This document shows positions 37,120 to 47,103 of a stretch of 64,000 nt of DNA, piece by piece. Each line of letters starts with the position of its first letter. Position 1 is the first letter of the stretch. Location: positions 1 to 64,000 of the forward strand of contig JAFUEH010000023.1 of NCBI GenBank assembly GCA_017463985.1, given 5' to 3'. This stretch comes from Eubacterium sp. Its GTDB lineage: Bacteria > Bacillota > Clostridia > Oscillospirales > Acutalibacteraceae. A program made the position numbers and the translations under genes. Under the pieces are notes generated by a model. It searched no databases and was not told the origin of the DNA. It saw nothing but the letters and a program-made list of their open reading frames with translations.

Positions 37120-38019
37120 ATGTTAAATCCTGATAAAGTAAAGCTGGCGATCGCGCCGATCGGCTGGACAAATGACGATATGCCTGATCTTGGCGCGGAA
37201 AACACCTTTGAGCAGTGCGTGTCAGAAATGGCACTGGCGGGCTTTAAGGGCAGCGAGATCGGTAATAAATACCCGAGCGATCCGGACGTGTTAAAGAAAT
37301 ATCTTGACATCAGAGGTCTGCAGATCTGCAACGCCTGGTTTTCTTCTTACCTCACCTCAAAGCCTTATGAGGAAACGATCGAGGCCTTCAAGGCGCACTG
37401 TGATAAGCTCTACAAGCTCGGCGCCAAGGTGATCGGCGCTTCGGAGCAGGGTAATTCTATTCAGGGCGATCTGACCAAATCCATTTTGGAGGAAAAGCCG
37501 TATTACACCGATGAGGAGTGGGCAATCGTTGCCAAGGGCTTTAATGAAATGGGCGCTTATGCCAAGTCCAAGGGAATGTATTTCACCGTGCATCATCACA
37601 TGGGAACAGGCGTTCAGACGGTGGAGGAAATCGACAAGCTGATGGAGATCACTGACCCTGAGCTGGTTTATCTTCTGTTTGATTCGGGTCACCTGACCTT
37701 TGCCGGTATTGATCCGGTACCGGTATTAAAGAAATATGTGAACAGAATCAAGCACGTTCACCTGAAGGATGTCCGCATGGATGTTTACAACAACCTGGTA
37801 GTACCGCAGAAGATGAGCTTCCTCGACGCTGTCAGAGCCGGTGTGTTTACTGTACCGGGCGACGGTGATGTAGACTTTAAGCCGATCTTTGATATTCTGG
37901 ACGAAGCCGGCTACGAGGGCTGGGTCGTTGTAGAGGCTGAACAGGATCCTGCCAAGGCGAATCCGTTTGAATATGCGGTGAAGGCGCGCAAATATATCCG
38001 CGAGAACACCGGTCTTTAA
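37120..38019 (+). CDS. iolE: myo-inosose-2 dehydratase
   Basis: The 299-residue TIM-barrel protein (AP endonuclease 2-like) has [15 protein letters not shown] at its start, [27 protein letters not shown] and VHLKDVR. It dehydrates scyllo-inosose, the step between IolG and IolD. The operon stops here; iolB, iolC, iolJ, iolA and a transporter are not in the window. Confidence 0.95.
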   Translation: MLNPDKVKLAIAPIGWTNDDMPDLGAENTFEQCVSEMALAGFKGSEIGNKYPSDPDVLKKYLDIRGLQICNAWFSSYLTSKPYEETIEAFKAHCDKLYKLGAKVIGASEQGNSIQGDLTKSILEEKPYYTDEEWAIVAKGFNEMGAYAKSKGMYFTVHHHMGTGVQTVEEIDKLMEITDPELVYLLFDSGHLTFAGIDPVPVLKKYVNRIKHVHLKDVRMDVYNNLVVPQKMSFLDAVRAGVFTVPGDGDVDFKPIFDILDEAGYEGWVVVEAEQDPAKANPFEYAVKARKYIRENTGL

Positions 38020-38038
38020 TAAATCTTTAACAAAATTC

Positions 38039-38077
38039 AAAGACTATCTTAATTTTTTAAAAGATAGTCTTTTTTTG
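38039..38077 (+). terminator. terminator of the iol operon
   Basis: AAAGACTATCTT pairs with AAGATAGTCTTT, followed by a run of T residues. Confidence 0.88.
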
Positions 38078-38106
38078 TTGCAATTTTCTATTTTTGTGTA
38101 TATAAT
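38078..38106 (+). promoter_or_regulatory. promoter of the MBOAT-SGNH pair
   Basis: TTGCAA (38078-38083) and TATAAT (38101-38106) have a 17-base spacer. A GCGAGCC/GGCTCGC hairpin (38138-38158) sits in the leader just before the Shine-Dalgarno. Confidence 0.7.
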
Positions 38107-38172
38107 ATGGAGCTGCTGACAAATAATAAAATAATATGCGAGCCACCGGAGGGCTCGCCTGTCGGAGGACCC

Positions 38173-39765
38173 ATGGCATATACTTCGTTTTTATGGTTTT
38201 TCGTTTTCTTCCTAGGAACGTACCTTTTATATATCGTTATTCCGAAAAATTGGAAGTGGCTGGTGCTGCTGCTATCCTCTTGGTCGTTTTATACGATCAG
38301 CGTGAAGGGTCACGTACTGCCGCTGGCGCTGGTGACGCTCGGCGTCTGGGGGATCGGGCTGCTACTGCAAAAGCAAAATGAGGCGTGCAAGGCTGCCGTT
38401 AAGGGCAAAAAGCGCGACGAAAAGAAAGTGATTAAAAAGCGCTATGCCAAGAAAAAAGGCTGGCTGACTGCCGGCGGCGTGCTGTTTAGCCTGGCGTTTA
38501 TACTGGTGCTGAAATACGGCAATTTCTTCGGTGAAACCTTCAGTGAGCTGCTTGGTGCGGACTATCAGCCGGTTCATTTTATCCAGCCGCTTGGTATTTC
38601 ATTTTATACCATGCAGGCGATCAGCTACCTGGTGGATGTGAACCGCGGCCGCGTCAAGGCGTGCAAAAATCCGCTGAAGCTCTCGCTGTTTTTATCCTTT
38701 ATGTTTACCGTAGTAGAGGGTCCGATCGCGCGCTACAGCGAGATGGAGCAGCAGCTGTTTGAACCGAAAAAGCTGACGCAGCGCCATTTTTATTACGGCA
38801 CGATGCGGATACTGTGGGGTCTGTTTAAAACGGTCGTGATCGCCAACCGCGTGGCGCTGATCGCTGATAATCTGTTTGATTACTATACGGAGCGCGGCGG
38901 CCTTGCCGTACTGTTCGGTATCATGGCGTATACGCTGCAGCTCTACTGTGATTTTTCCGGTGTGATGGATGTGCTGAGCGGCTGCACCTATATGATGGGT
39001 ATCGAGCTGCCACAAAACTTTAACCATCCGTTTTTTGCTAAGACGATCAACGAATTCTGGCAGCGCTGGCATATCACGCTCGGCGGCTTCTTGCGGGATT
39101 ACGTATTTTATTCCATCTCTTTTTCAGCGCCGATGAAATCGCTGTCCGCTTCAGCCCGCAAACGGCTGAGCACCTATTACGCGGCGATCGTGCCGACCTC
39201 GGTAGCGCTGTTCTTTGTCTGGTTCTGTAACGGTCTGTGGCACGGCTCCGGCGTCAAATACATTGTGTACGGCCTGTATTATTATGTGCTGATGATGCTC
39301 GGTATGTATCTGGAGCCGCTGGCGGAGAAGCTGTGTAAGGTACTCAGGATCAACCGCCAAAGTAAGCCGTATCAGCTGTTTCAGATCGTACGGACCTTTG
39401 CGGTCGTGAATATCGGTATGCTGATCTTCCGGGCGGACGACCTGAAGGCGGCGGTGCATATTCTCCTTTCGGTGACGGATATGAAAAAGACCGTGTTCCT
39501 GTTCCACCACCCCCTGAAGGCGCTGTACGGTGACATGAGTCCCGGCTTTTCGATTAAAGAAGTGGCGATCATCGGACTCGGCGTGCTGATTATTTTTGCG
39601 GTTTCTCTCCTTTCTGAGCTTGGCAAAAAGCCGTTGGAGCGTCTTTACAATATGAAGCCTGCCGTGCGTTCCGCTATTTATATGGCAGTACTGCTGGCGA
39701 TCATTCTCTTTGGCGCTTACAGCGAAAACTATGACACTAACCAAATGATTTATGCGGGGTTCTGA
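38173..39765 (+). CDS. MBOAT family O-acyltransferase (AlgI/DltB-like)
   Basis: The 530-residue polytopic membrane protein has the MBOAT signatures INEFWQRWHITLGGFLRDYVFY and FFVWFCNGLWHGSGVKYIVYGLYY, whose WHG His is the catalytic residue. Such proteins pass acyl groups across the membrane to surface polymers. The ATG at 38173 follows CGGAGG; an in-frame ATG at 38107 lies before the predicted transcription start. The next gene is an SGNH-like partner 2 bases away. Confidence 0.9.
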   Translation: MAYTSFLWFFVFFLGTYLLYIVIPKNWKWLVLLLSSWSFYTISVKGHVLPLALVTLGVWGIGLLLQKQNEACKAAVKGKKRDEKKVIKKRYAKKKGWLTAGGVLFSLAFILVLKYGNFFGETFSELLGADYQPVHFIQPLGISFYTMQAISYLVDVNRGRVKACKNPLKLSLFLSFMFTVVEGPIARYSEMEQQLFEPKKLTQRHFYYGTMRILWGLFKTVVIANRVALIADNLFDYYTERGGLAVLFGIMAYTLQLYCDFSGVMDVLSGCTYMMGIELPQNFNHPFFAKTINEFWQRWHITLGGFLRDYVFYSISFSAPMKSLSASARKRLSTYYAAIVPTSVALFFVWFCNGLWHGSGVKYIVYGLYYYVLMMLGMYLEPLAEKLCKVLRINRQSKPYQLFQIVRTFAVVNIGMLIFRADDLKAAVHILLSVTDMKKTVFLFHHPLKALYGDMSPGFSIKEVAIIGLGVLIIFAVSLLSELGKKPLERLYNMKPAVRSAIYMAVLLAIILFGAYSENYDTNQMIYAGF

Positions 39766-39767
39766 GC

Positions 39768-40895
39768 ATGAAAAAAGAAACTGTAAAAAGCGATAATTAT
39801 AACGCCGCATTTTTTGCAAGGGTTGCGTGCTTTATACTCGTGTTTGCACTGATCATCGGCGTGTTGAGCCGCGGCCCTTTCAGCAATAAGCAGGGAACGA
39901 CCTATAACAATTACTACCGAAAGGCGTATAGCTACCTGCTGGAGCCGGAGGATACGATCGACGTTGTCTGTATGGGAACCAGTGAGGCCTACACCGGCTT
40001 TATTCCGAATGCGGTGTTTGAAAAATACGGCTATACCTGCCTGAATACCTCTATGACGTATCAGACGAGTATGCGCACCTATACCTTCCTGACGGACCTG
40101 TTGAAGCATCAGGATATTAAGGTGCTGGTGCTGGAAACGGATATGCTGTATTACGGCTATCATTCCAATGACAGTTACACAACGCCGTTTTATGAAAAAT
40201 ACACCGCGGCCGCCGAGCCGTTCTTCAGCCGCGTCAGCGAAAGCCGTTTTGACGACATCGTGTCTACACACGCGTCGGTGTTCAATTTTAACGATCGCTG
40301 GAAGCGTCTGGAACCGCAGGAGCTGGTGACCTCCTTTCATAGTTTGGAGCCTTACGATTACAACCACGGCTATTATTTCGTTACTAAGACTGATAAAGCG
40401 GTCAAGCCCAATAAGAACATGGAGCCTACCGACGAGGTGGCGGTGATGCCTTATGAATCTCACTGGTATCTGGACAAGCTGATTGACCTGTGTCAGGATA
40501 AGGGCATTGCAGTCGTGCTGTTTGAGTTTCCGCAGGCACGTGATTATTCTTATGCCAAGCATAACGCCATTCAGCAGGCGGCTGACCGTGACGGCGTTAC
40601 GTTTGTGGATATGAACCTGATGCTGGAGGAGCTGGGCATTGACTATACCACGGATTTCAGGGATGCGGCACACGTGAACTACAGCGGTGCCGTCAAGGTA
40701 ACGGACTATGTAGCGGATTACCTGCACGCGCACTACGGCGACCTGCTGACAGACCGGCGCGGCGATGTTACCTGTGCACAGTACGAAGCGGCGCAGAGAG
40801 ATTTTATTTACAGCAATTTCTTCGAGCCTCACATCCACAAGATGCCCGCTGAAAAGAAAAGCGATGAGGAAAACGACGAGCTGAATATGGGCTGA
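39768..40895 (+). CDS. SGNH-like/DltD-like transferase partner of the MBOAT protein
   Basis: The 375-residue protein has one N-terminal membrane helix (about 18-38) and an external domain with CMGTSEAYTGF (nucleophile Ser of an SGNH-like block I) and DAAHVNYSG (Asp-x2-His of block V). This pair resembles AlgI/AlgX or PatA/PatB systems that O-acetylate surface glycans. The acceptor is unknown. Confidence 0.82.
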   Translation: MKKETVKSDNYNAAFFARVACFILVFALIIGVLSRGPFSNKQGTTYNNYYRKAYSYLLEPEDTIDVVCMGTSEAYTGFIPNAVFEKYGYTCLNTSMTYQTSMRTYTFLTDLLKHQDIKVLVLETDMLYYGYHSNDSYTTPFYEKYTAAAEPFFSRVSESRFDDIVSTHASVFNFNDRWKRLEPQELVTSFHSLEPYDYNHGYYFVTKTDKAVKPNKNMEPTDEVAVMPYESHWYLDKLIDLCQDKGIAVVLFEFPQARDYSYAKHNAIQQAADRDGVTFVDMNLMLEELGIDYTTDFRDAAHVNYSGAVKVTDYVADYLHAHYGDLLTDRRGDVTCAQYEAAQRDFIYSNFFEPHIHKMPAEKKSDEENDELNMG

Positions 40896-40908
40896 TGCAA
40901 AAAAATAA

Positions 40909-40945
40909 ACGGCTGTTTTCTCTGTAGGAGGAAACAGCCGTTGCT
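40909..40945 (-). terminator. bidirectional terminator
   Basis: AACGGCTGTTTC pairs with GAAACAGCCGTT. On the minus strand it is followed by TTATTTTTTTT, fitting termination of the convergent AI-2E gene. Confidence 0.75.
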
Positions 40946-41002
40946 GTTATAGGAAAGTTATTACGGAAAACCGTGTTTTGTGCGAGCCTGCAGCGTTGCG
41001 CG

Positions 41003-42151
41003 TCAGTGCCTGTCCGGCGTTTTCCAAAGGTGAATACGGCCGGTGTCGTTAAAGGCCTTTAGGGTCATGACGGTGATCGGTACGATGAACATACCGAGGA
41101 AGCCGAACAGCTTCAAGCCAAAATACAGTCCCATCAGCGTGATCAACGGGTGCACGCCCAGCGAATCGCCAACGATCTTCGGCTCGATGTACTGCCGGAT
41201 GACGAGGATAATCACGTACATAACGAGCAGTCCGATCGTCTGCTGATAATTTCCCAGCACGAGCGAAACGATCGCCCAGGGGATCAGGATACCGCCGGAG
41301 CCGGCGATTGGCATGATGTCAAAGATCGCAATGCCGGCGGCGATCCACACATAATAGCCGTTTTTCATAATGCCCATCAGCGTCAGCACGGAGAAGCCGA
41401 GAAACAGCTCCGCAAAGGTAATGACCATGATCAGACCGTAAGCGCGGAACATTTTCAGGATCGTCTGTGAAAATACCTGCTTGATCTCTACCAGCAGATT
41501 CTTTTTGCCCTCCGGCAGCTGCAGCTGAATAAAGCGCACCACTCTGTCGTAATCCTTGGTGAAGAAGATCCATGCAATGATGCCGATGACAACGCCGATC
41601 GCAATGCCGGGGATGTTCTTCACGACGCCGAAAATACCGGAAACGCCGGAGGAAATGCCGCTGGTGATCGTACCGGAGCTGATGCCGATCGTGCTTAAAT
41701 CAAAGTCCTCGATCAAGTTGGTGAAGGCGTCTGTTACCGTAGCGGAAACCGAGTCATAAGCCCCTTCCGGCAGGAATTTCAGCAGATCGAGTATCTCTTT
41801 TTCCAGCGTCGCCAAGAAGGCCGGAATATCGTTGAGCTGACTCATGGCATAGCTGACGATATCCTTGATCCGCTCAAACAGCGCATAAAGCAAAAAGAAC
41901 AGCGGTATCACGATGATCATGATCGACAGCACGACGGCGACAATGCTCCATAGCGCGTGCAGGTTCTTCTTGGATTTTTTATCCAGCCAACGGATCGGCC
42001 GCTGCAGCAGAATCGCCAGTAAAAACGTCAGTATAAACGGCGCGGTCACCCAGAACAGGTATTTAAAAAATACGTAAACCAAGGCGAGGATTGCCGCCAA
42101 AAATATAATATTTATGAGAAATTCTTTTCTTTTTTCAACCTTGACAGACAT
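41003..42151 (-). CDS. AI-2E family transporter
   Basis: The 382-residue protein has about eight membrane helices in the pattern of the PF01594 AI-2E transporter family (paired hydrophobic helices near 15-60, and GIAIFDIMPIAGSGGILIPWAIVSL). Members have been proposed to export autoinducer-2 or act as Na+/H+ antiporters; the substrate is unknown. A paralog is encoded at 45.3 kb. Confidence 0.85.
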   Translation of the reverse strand: MSVKVEKRKEFLINIIFLAAILALVYVFFKYLFWVTAPFILTFLLAILLQRPIRWLDKKSKKNLHALWSIVAVVLSIMIIVIPLFFLLYALFERIKDIVSYAMSQLNDIPAFLATLEKEILDLLKFLPEGAYDSVSATVTDAFTNLIEDFDLSTIGISSGTITSGISSGVSGIFGVVKNIPGIAIGVVIGIIAWIFFTKDYDRVVRFIQLQLPEGKKNLLVEIKQVFSQTILKMFRAYGLIMVITFAELFLGFSVLTLMGIMKNGYYVWIAAGIAIFDIMPIAGSGGILIPWAIVSLVLGNYQQTIGLLVMYVIILVIRQYIEPKIVGDSLGVHPLITLMGLYFGLKLFGFLGMFIVPITVMTLKAFNDTGRIHLWKTPDRH

Positions 42152-42356
42152 TGCTTGCCTCCCTGATATTATGGCTGTCTTGCACTGATTTCTCTATTAT
42201 TTTAATGCAATATGTACGAATATTCAAGGACTATCAAGAATATTAAAATAATTTTTACCAAAAATTTAAAAATTTCTTGTAAATCAGGTGCGTAAGTGAT
42301 AAGATAAGAAAAGTGTGCTCGAAGGTAAAACAAGTGTCCGTGAGAGGTGAACAGTT

Positions 42357-42785
42357 TTGAGCAATATTCATTACTACTTAATTGAATCCTCCATCCTGCC
42401 GGAGGTGTATACCAAGGTCGTGAAGGCAAAGCGGCTGCTGCTGACGGGCGAGGCGCGCTCTGTTTCCGCCGCGGTGAAGCTGGCAGGTATCTCACGCAGT
42501 GCATATTATAAATATAAGGATAAGATTTTTGAATATACAAAAACAGGGGAGGATACCGTGGTCGTTACTGCCAAGCTGGACGACAATGCCGGTGTGCTCA
42601 GCGCCGTAATGGCCGTGCTGTATCAGGCCGGCGCCAACGTGCTGTCCGTCAACCAGAGCATTCCCGTGAACGGGGTGGCAGATGTGACGATGACCGTCAG
42701 CTTATCGGACGCGGCTGAAAAAAGCGGCGAATTATTAGAAAAAGTGAAAAAAACTGTTGGCGTCAGGAGCGCTGATTTGCTATAA
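42357..42785 (+). CDS. ACT domain protein (UPF0735/PheB-like)
   Basis: The 142-residue protein has an N-terminal helix-turn-helix-like segment (ARSVSAAVKLAGISRSAYYKYKDKIF) and an ACT domain (TAKLDDNAGVLSAVMAVLYQAGANVLSVNQSIPV). It starts at a TTG at 42357, preceded by GAGAGGTG; no ATG fits. Lying 37 bases before hom, it probably senses an amino acid to regulate homoserine or aromatic metabolism. Confidence 0.85.
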   Translation: MSNIHYYLIESSILPEVYTKVVKAKRLLLTGEARSVSAAVKLAGISRSAYYKYKDKIFEYTKTGEDTVVVTAKLDDNAGVLSAVMAVLYQAGANVLSVNQSIPVNGVADVTMTVSLSDAAEKSGELLEKVKKTVGVRSADLL

Positions 42786-42822
42786 TAAAACGAATAGGTT
42801 GCAATGAACGGAGGTTTAACTT

Positions 42823-44040
42823 ATGAAGGTTGCAGTGATGGGCTACGGAACGGTAGGCTCCGGTGTGGTGGAAGTGATCGAATCACACGAAAAGGTGATC
42901 AAAAAACGCACAGACGGCGAAATGCTGGAGGTGGCGCATATTCTCGATTTGCGCGATTTTCCGGACGATCCGCATGCCGCACTGTTTACCAAGGACTTTA
43001 ACGATATATTGAAGGACGAGGAGGTCAAGGTCGTTGCCGAGGCCATGGGCGGCGTTAATCCTGCGTACGATTTTACTATGCAGCTGCTGCAGGCCGGAAA
43101 GAGCGTCGTTACCTCTAATAAAGAGCTGGTAGCGCAAAAGGGCGTGGAGCTGTTGGCTACTGCCAAGGAGAACGGCGTGAACTATCTGTTTGAAGCCTCC
43201 GTGGGCGGCGGTATTCCGATCATCCGCCCGATGGATCAATGCTTTGCCGCTAATAATATCGAGGGCGTTGCCGGTATTTTGAACGGCACGACGAACTTTA
43301 TCCTGACAAAGATGATTGAGGAGGATATGTCCTTTGACGAGGCGCTCCGCTTGGCACAGGAGAACGGCTATGCCGAAAAAGATCCGACGGCGGATATCGA
43401 GGGCTTTGATGCCTGCCGTAAGGTGTGTATTCTGGCTTCGCTGGCCTTTGGTAAGCACGTGTATCCCAATCAGGTGGCGACAGAGGGTATTACGAATATC
43501 ACCCTTGCCGACGTCGCTTATCTTGCCGGTGTCCATGGCGTGATCAAGCTGCTCGGCCAAATCTTCTATATGAACGAAAACAGGATCGCTGCTTTTGTCA
43601 GCCCTGCTGTTGTGTTCCGCGGCTCACAGCTGGCCAGTGTGAACGATGTATTTAACGCAATTTTAGTGCGCGGCGACGCGGTGGGCGATGTCTGCTTCTA
43701 CGGCAGAGGCGCCGGCAAGCTGCCGACCGCTTCGGCAGTAGTGGCTGATATGGTGGACGCCGCTAAGCATACGGAACGCCGGAAAATCTTCGGTTGGTCA
43801 GAAGGCGCAGAGGATTATGTTGCAGACTATCGCGATTGTATTGAAATGCAGTTTTATGTGCGCGCTAAGGCAGACCAACAGGCGGTGCAGACGCGCTTCC
43901 ATGACGTGAAATTCCTCTCGCGCAGGGGTCAGCCGTCTGACGAAACCGCTTTTATTACCGACGCGATGACCGAAAACACGCTGCGCAAAAAGCTGGAGGG
44001 TGTTGACGTGATCAATATCATTAAGGTAACCAATTACTAA
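42823..44040 (+). CDS. hom: homoserine dehydrogenase
   Basis: The 405-residue protein has the NAD(P) motif VAVMGYGTVGSGVVEVI, the catalytic region LFEASVGGGIPIIRPM and GILNGTTNFIL, and a C-terminal ACT-like part. It reduces aspartate semialdehyde to homoserine for threonine and methionine. Confidence 0.95.
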   Translation: MKVAVMGYGTVGSGVVEVIESHEKVIKKRTDGEMLEVAHILDLRDFPDDPHAALFTKDFNDILKDEEVKVVAEAMGGVNPAYDFTMQLLQAGKSVVTSNKELVAQKGVELLATAKENGVNYLFEASVGGGIPIIRPMDQCFAANNIEGVAGILNGTTNFILTKMIEEDMSFDEALRLAQENGYAEKDPTADIEGFDACRKVCILASLAFGKHVYPNQVATEGITNITLADVAYLAGVHGVIKLLGQIFYMNENRIAAFVSPAVVFRGSQLASVNDVFNAILVRGDAVGDVCFYGRGAGKLPTASAVVADMVDAAKHTERRKIFGWSEGAEDYVADYRDCIEMQFYVRAKADQQAVQTRFHDVKFLSRRGQPSDETAFITDAMTENTLRKKLEGVDVINIIKVTNY

Positions 44041-44072
44041 TTCCATTCATTTTCACGGAGGAGAAAATCGAT

Positions 44073-45281
44073 ATGTCATTGATTGTACAGAAATTCGGCG
44101 GCTCGTCAGTAGCGAATGCCGAACGTGTAAAAAATGTTGCCCGCATTGTCAGCGATACGTACAAAGCTGGCAATGATGTGGTGGTCGTGGTGTCCGCACA
44201 GGGCGATACCACTGACGAGCTGATTGAAAAGGCGGCGGAGCTGAATCCGAACGCGCCGCGCAGAGAGCTGGATCAGCTGCTGGCAGCCGGTGAGCAGATT
44301 TCTATATCGCTGCTGGCGATGGCGATTGAAAAGCTCGGCTATCCGGTGATCAGTCTGCTGGGCTGGCAGGCCGGCTTTAATACCAATTCCGTATACGGCT
44401 CGGCACGCATTAAGAATATCCGCACGAACCGTATGAAGGCGGAGCTTGCCAAACACAATATCGTCGTAGTAGCCGGCTTCCAGGGCATCAACCGATACGA
44501 CGATTTAACAACGCTCGGGCGAGGCGGTTCCGATACCTCAGCCGTAGCGATCGCGGCGGCGCTGCACGCCGATAAGTGCCAGATCTATACGGACGTCGAG
44601 GGCGTTTATACAGCCGATCCGCGCAAGGTGGACGGCGCTAAGAAATTAAAAGAGATCACTTACGACGAAATGCTGGAGCTGGCAACGCTCGGCGCGCAGG
44701 TGCTCAATAACCGTTCGGTTGAAATGGCTAAAAAATATTCCGTAGAGCTTGAGGTGCTCTCATCATTAAATCCAATTCCCGGAACACTTGTTAAGGAGGT
44801 AGCAAAAATGGAAAAAATGTTAATTCGCGGTGTCACCAGCGACAAGGATGTGGCCCTGGTATCGATCCTGGGCGTACAGGATAATCCGGGTGTGGCGTTC
44901 CGCGTTTTCGATAAGCTGTCGGCTAAGAACATTAATGTGGATATTATTCTGCAGTCCTTTGGCCGTGAGGGCACAAAGGATATCGTATTCAGTGTCAGCA
45001 AGGACAACGGCCCGCTTGCCGTGGAGCTGCTCAGCGAGCTGCCGGCGCTGGAGGGTGCCAAGATCGTTTGTAACACCGACGTAGCAAAGGTTTCGATCGT
45101 TGGCGCCGGTATGGAATCCCATCCGGGTACGGCTACCAAGATGTTTGAGGCACTGTTTGAAAGAGGCATCAACATTCAGATGATCTCTACCTCTGAAATC
45201 AAAATCTCTGTCATTATTGACAGCGTTGACGCTGACAGAGCCGTTTCTGCGGTGCATGCCGCCTTTATGCCGAACGACTAA
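44073..45281 (+). CDS. lysC: aspartate kinase (alpha subunit, full length)
   Basis: The 402-residue protein begins SLIVQKFGGSSVANAERV, with the kinase core up to about residue 245 and two ACT domains at the C-terminus for feedback regulation. It phosphorylates aspartate, the first step to lysine, threonine and methionine. An in-frame internal start (44808) behind a perfect Shine-Dalgarno can produce the beta subunit, as in Bacillus subtilis aspartokinase II. Confidence 0.95.
   Translation: MSLIVQKFGGSSVANAERVKNVARIVSDTYKAGNDVVVVVSAQGDTTDELIEKAAELNPNAPRRELDQLLAAGEQISISLLAMAIEKLGYPVISLLGWQAGFNTNSVYGSARIKNIRTNRMKAELAKHNIVVVAGFQGINRYDDLTTLGRGGSDTSAVAIAAALHADKCQIYTDVEGVYTADPRKVDGAKKLKEITYDEMLELATLGAQVLNNRSVEMAKKYSVELEVLSSLNPIPGTLVKEVAKMEKMLIRGVTSDKDVALVSILGVQDNPGVAFRVFDKLSAKNINVDIILQSFGREGTKDIVFSVSKDNGPLAVELLSELPALEGAKIVCNTDVAKVSIVGAGMESHPGTATKMFEALFERGINIQMISTSEIKISVIIDSVDADRAVSAVHAAFMPND
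44808..45281 (+). CDS. aspartate kinase beta subunit from an internal start
   Basis: AAGGAGGT (44793-44800) precedes an in-frame ATG at 44808 by 7 bases. Translation from there gives 157 residues comprising the ACT regulatory region. The sequence supports ribosome entry inside lysC; the alpha2beta2 arrangement is known from B. subtilis. Confidence 0.6.
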   Translation: MEKMLIRGVTSDKDVALVSILGVQDNPGVAFRVFDKLSAKNINVDIILQSFGREGTKDIVFSVSKDNGPLAVELLSELPALEGAKIVCNTDVAKVSIVGAGMESHPGTATKMFEALFERGINIQMISTSEIKISVIIDSVDADRAVSAVHAAFMPND

Positions 45282-45318
45282 GGCTTTCGGACGGACGCGT
45301 AAAACAGGGGAGAAAACA

Positions 45319-46491
45319 ATGAAAAAGTTGGAAAGGCTATTGGAAAAGCCATGGGCGGCTTATACCTTTGCCGCCTGTTCTGCCGTGCTGCTTTTTTTGG
45401 TGCTCAGTCATCTGACGGCAGTGCTCGGCGTGTTTAAAACACTGCTGTCCTACCTTTCGCCGGTGATCATCGGCGTGATTATTGCCTATCTTCTGAATCC
45501 GATTTCGGAGTTCTTTGAGGATAAGGTCTTTATGAAAATCAAAAAGGAAACAGCGCGCCATACAGCTGGTGTGGTGGCAACGCTGCTGTGCTTTGTGCTG
45601 GCCTTGGCGCTGCTGCTGTTGGCGCTGATTCCGTCGCTGGTGCAGAGTATCTCTAAGCTGGTTGCCAACTGGACCGTCTATGCAGAAAAGCTGCAGTCTG
45701 TGCTGCAAAAGGCAACAGCACTGGCGCAGCGCTTCGGCATTGCGCTTGACTTGTCTGATATTCCGGCGCTGTTTGATCAATATAAGGATAATGCACTGGA
45801 GCTGCTGAAAAACAACAGCGGTACGATTTTTCAGACCTTGGGCAGTATTGGTACCAGCGTTTCTAATTTTGGTATCGGCGTTGTCTTTGGCTTCTGCTTC
45901 CTGGAGGGAGAGAAGGTGCTGCTGAGTATGGCGCGTAACATCCGTCTGCTGGTGGTAAAAAAGGAGCGCTATGAACGCCACAATGGGCTGCTGTACCGTT
46001 GTAACCGCGTGTTTTTACGGTATGTCGGCTGTACGCTGCTGGACGCTTTGATCGTCGGTATCGTCACCTTGATCTTCAACCTGATCGTCGGTGTGCCTTA
46101 TGCGCCACTGATCGCCGTGGTGGTGGCGATTACGAATATCATTCCCACCTTCGGCCCGATCATCGGGGCTGCCATCGGCCTGTTCTTTATTATACTGGAG
46201 AGCCCGATCAAGGCGCTGTGGTTCCTGATCTTTATCGTTGTACTGCAGGCGATCGACGGCACGATCATCAAAACAAAGCTGTTCAGCGGTTCGCTGGGTA
46301 TTTCCGGCGTATGGACCATGGTGCTGATCTTGATTGGCGGCAAGTTCGCCGGCGTGGCGGGTATTATTTTGGCGATCCCGCTGGCGGCCGTCTGTGTGAT
46401 CATTTATCAGGAAACCATCATGCCGCGTATGGAAAAGCGCTACGCTAAGCTGAATACCGAGCAGCCGGACAGCGAGCAAGAGCTGAATTGA
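45319..46491 (+). CDS. AI-2E family transporter (second paralog)
   Basis: The 390-residue polytopic protein has the family segments LSYLSPVIIGVIIAYLLNPI, FGFCFLEGEKVLLSMARN and TNIIPTFGPIIGAAIGLFF. It follows lysC by 37 bases in the same direction, so it may belong to the hom-lysC transcript. The substrate is unknown. ATG 45319 follows GGGGAG. Confidence 0.85.
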   Translation: MKKLERLLEKPWAAYTFAACSAVLLFLVLSHLTAVLGVFKTLLSYLSPVIIGVIIAYLLNPISEFFEDKVFMKIKKETARHTAGVVATLLCFVLALALLLLALIPSLVQSISKLVANWTVYAEKLQSVLQKATALAQRFGIALDLSDIPALFDQYKDNALELLKNNSGTIFQTLGSIGTSVSNFGIGVVFGFCFLEGEKVLLSMARNIRLLVVKKERYERHNGLLYRCNRVFLRYVGCTLLDALIVGIVTLIFNLIVGVPYAPLIAVVVAITNIIPTFGPIIGAAIGLFFIILESPIKALWFLIFIVVLQAIDGTIIKTKLFSGSLGISGVWTMVLILIGGKFAGVAGIILAIPLAAVCVIIYQETIMPRMEKRYAKLNTEQPDSEQELN

Positions 46492-46494
46492 ATC

Positions 46495-46535
46495 ACTTCC
46501 GATTTGTCACCCGACGACAAATCGGAAGTTTTTTA
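46495..46535 (+). terminator. terminator before greA
   Basis: ACTTCCGATTTGTC pairs with GACAAATCGGAAGT (14 pairs), followed by TTTTTTATT. Confidence 0.92.
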
Positions 46536-46564
46536 TTGACTTTGCATAATATATAATATATAAT
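46536..46564 (+). promoter_or_regulatory. promoter of greA
   Basis: TTGACT (46536-46541) and TATAAT (46559-46564) with a 17-base spacer. Confidence 0.75.
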
Positions 46565-46603
46565 TATTGAGTTAAAAAATAATTTTTTAAAGGAGCTATG
46601 ATT

Positions 46604-47083
46604 ATGGCAGCAAAGGTTTTTAAAATGACAGCAGCCGGTAAGGCGGAATTACAGGCTGAGCTTGACAGACTGAAGCATGAAGGCAGAGACGAGATTGCCG
46701 AAAAGCTGAAGGTTGCGCGCTCCTACGGTGACCTTTCGGAAAACAGTGAATATGATGAAGCAAAAAGTGAGCAGGCTAAAATTGAAGCCCGTATCGGTGA
46801 GCTGGAGTATCAGCTGGATCATGCCGTTATCGTGGAATCGCTGGATGATGACAGCGCGTCCATCGGTTGTAAGATCACCGTTCTCAGAGCGACGGACAAC
46901 AAGGAGCTGGTGTATGAGCTGGTCGGTTTTTCACAGTCAGATCCGGCGCACGGCAAGATCTCTGACGAAAGCCCGGTCGGCAAGGCGCTTGTCGGCAAAA
47001 AGATCGGTGATATTGTCACGGTGGAAGCGCCGATCGGCAATATCGACTTTACGATCCTGAATATTGAGAAGGACAAGAAATAA
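46604..47083 (+). CDS. greA: transcription elongation factor GreA
   Basis: The 159-residue protein has the N-terminal coiled coil ([56 protein letters not shown]) with the acidic tip residues [10 protein letters not shown]. GreA rescues backtracked RNA polymerase. The ATG at 46604 is chosen because AGGAG is 2 bases from the ATG at 46598. lysS follows after 20 bases. Confidence 0.97.
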   Translation: MAAKVFKMTAAGKAELQAELDRLKHEGRDEIAEKLKVARSYGDLSENSEYDEAKSEQAKIEARIGELEYQLDHAVIVESLDDDSASIGCKITVLRATDNKELVYELVGFSQSDPAHGKISDESPVGKALVGKKIGDIVTVEAPIGNIDFTILNIEKDKK

Positions 47084-47103
47084 TCGTATCACGGGAGAAG
47101 CTT

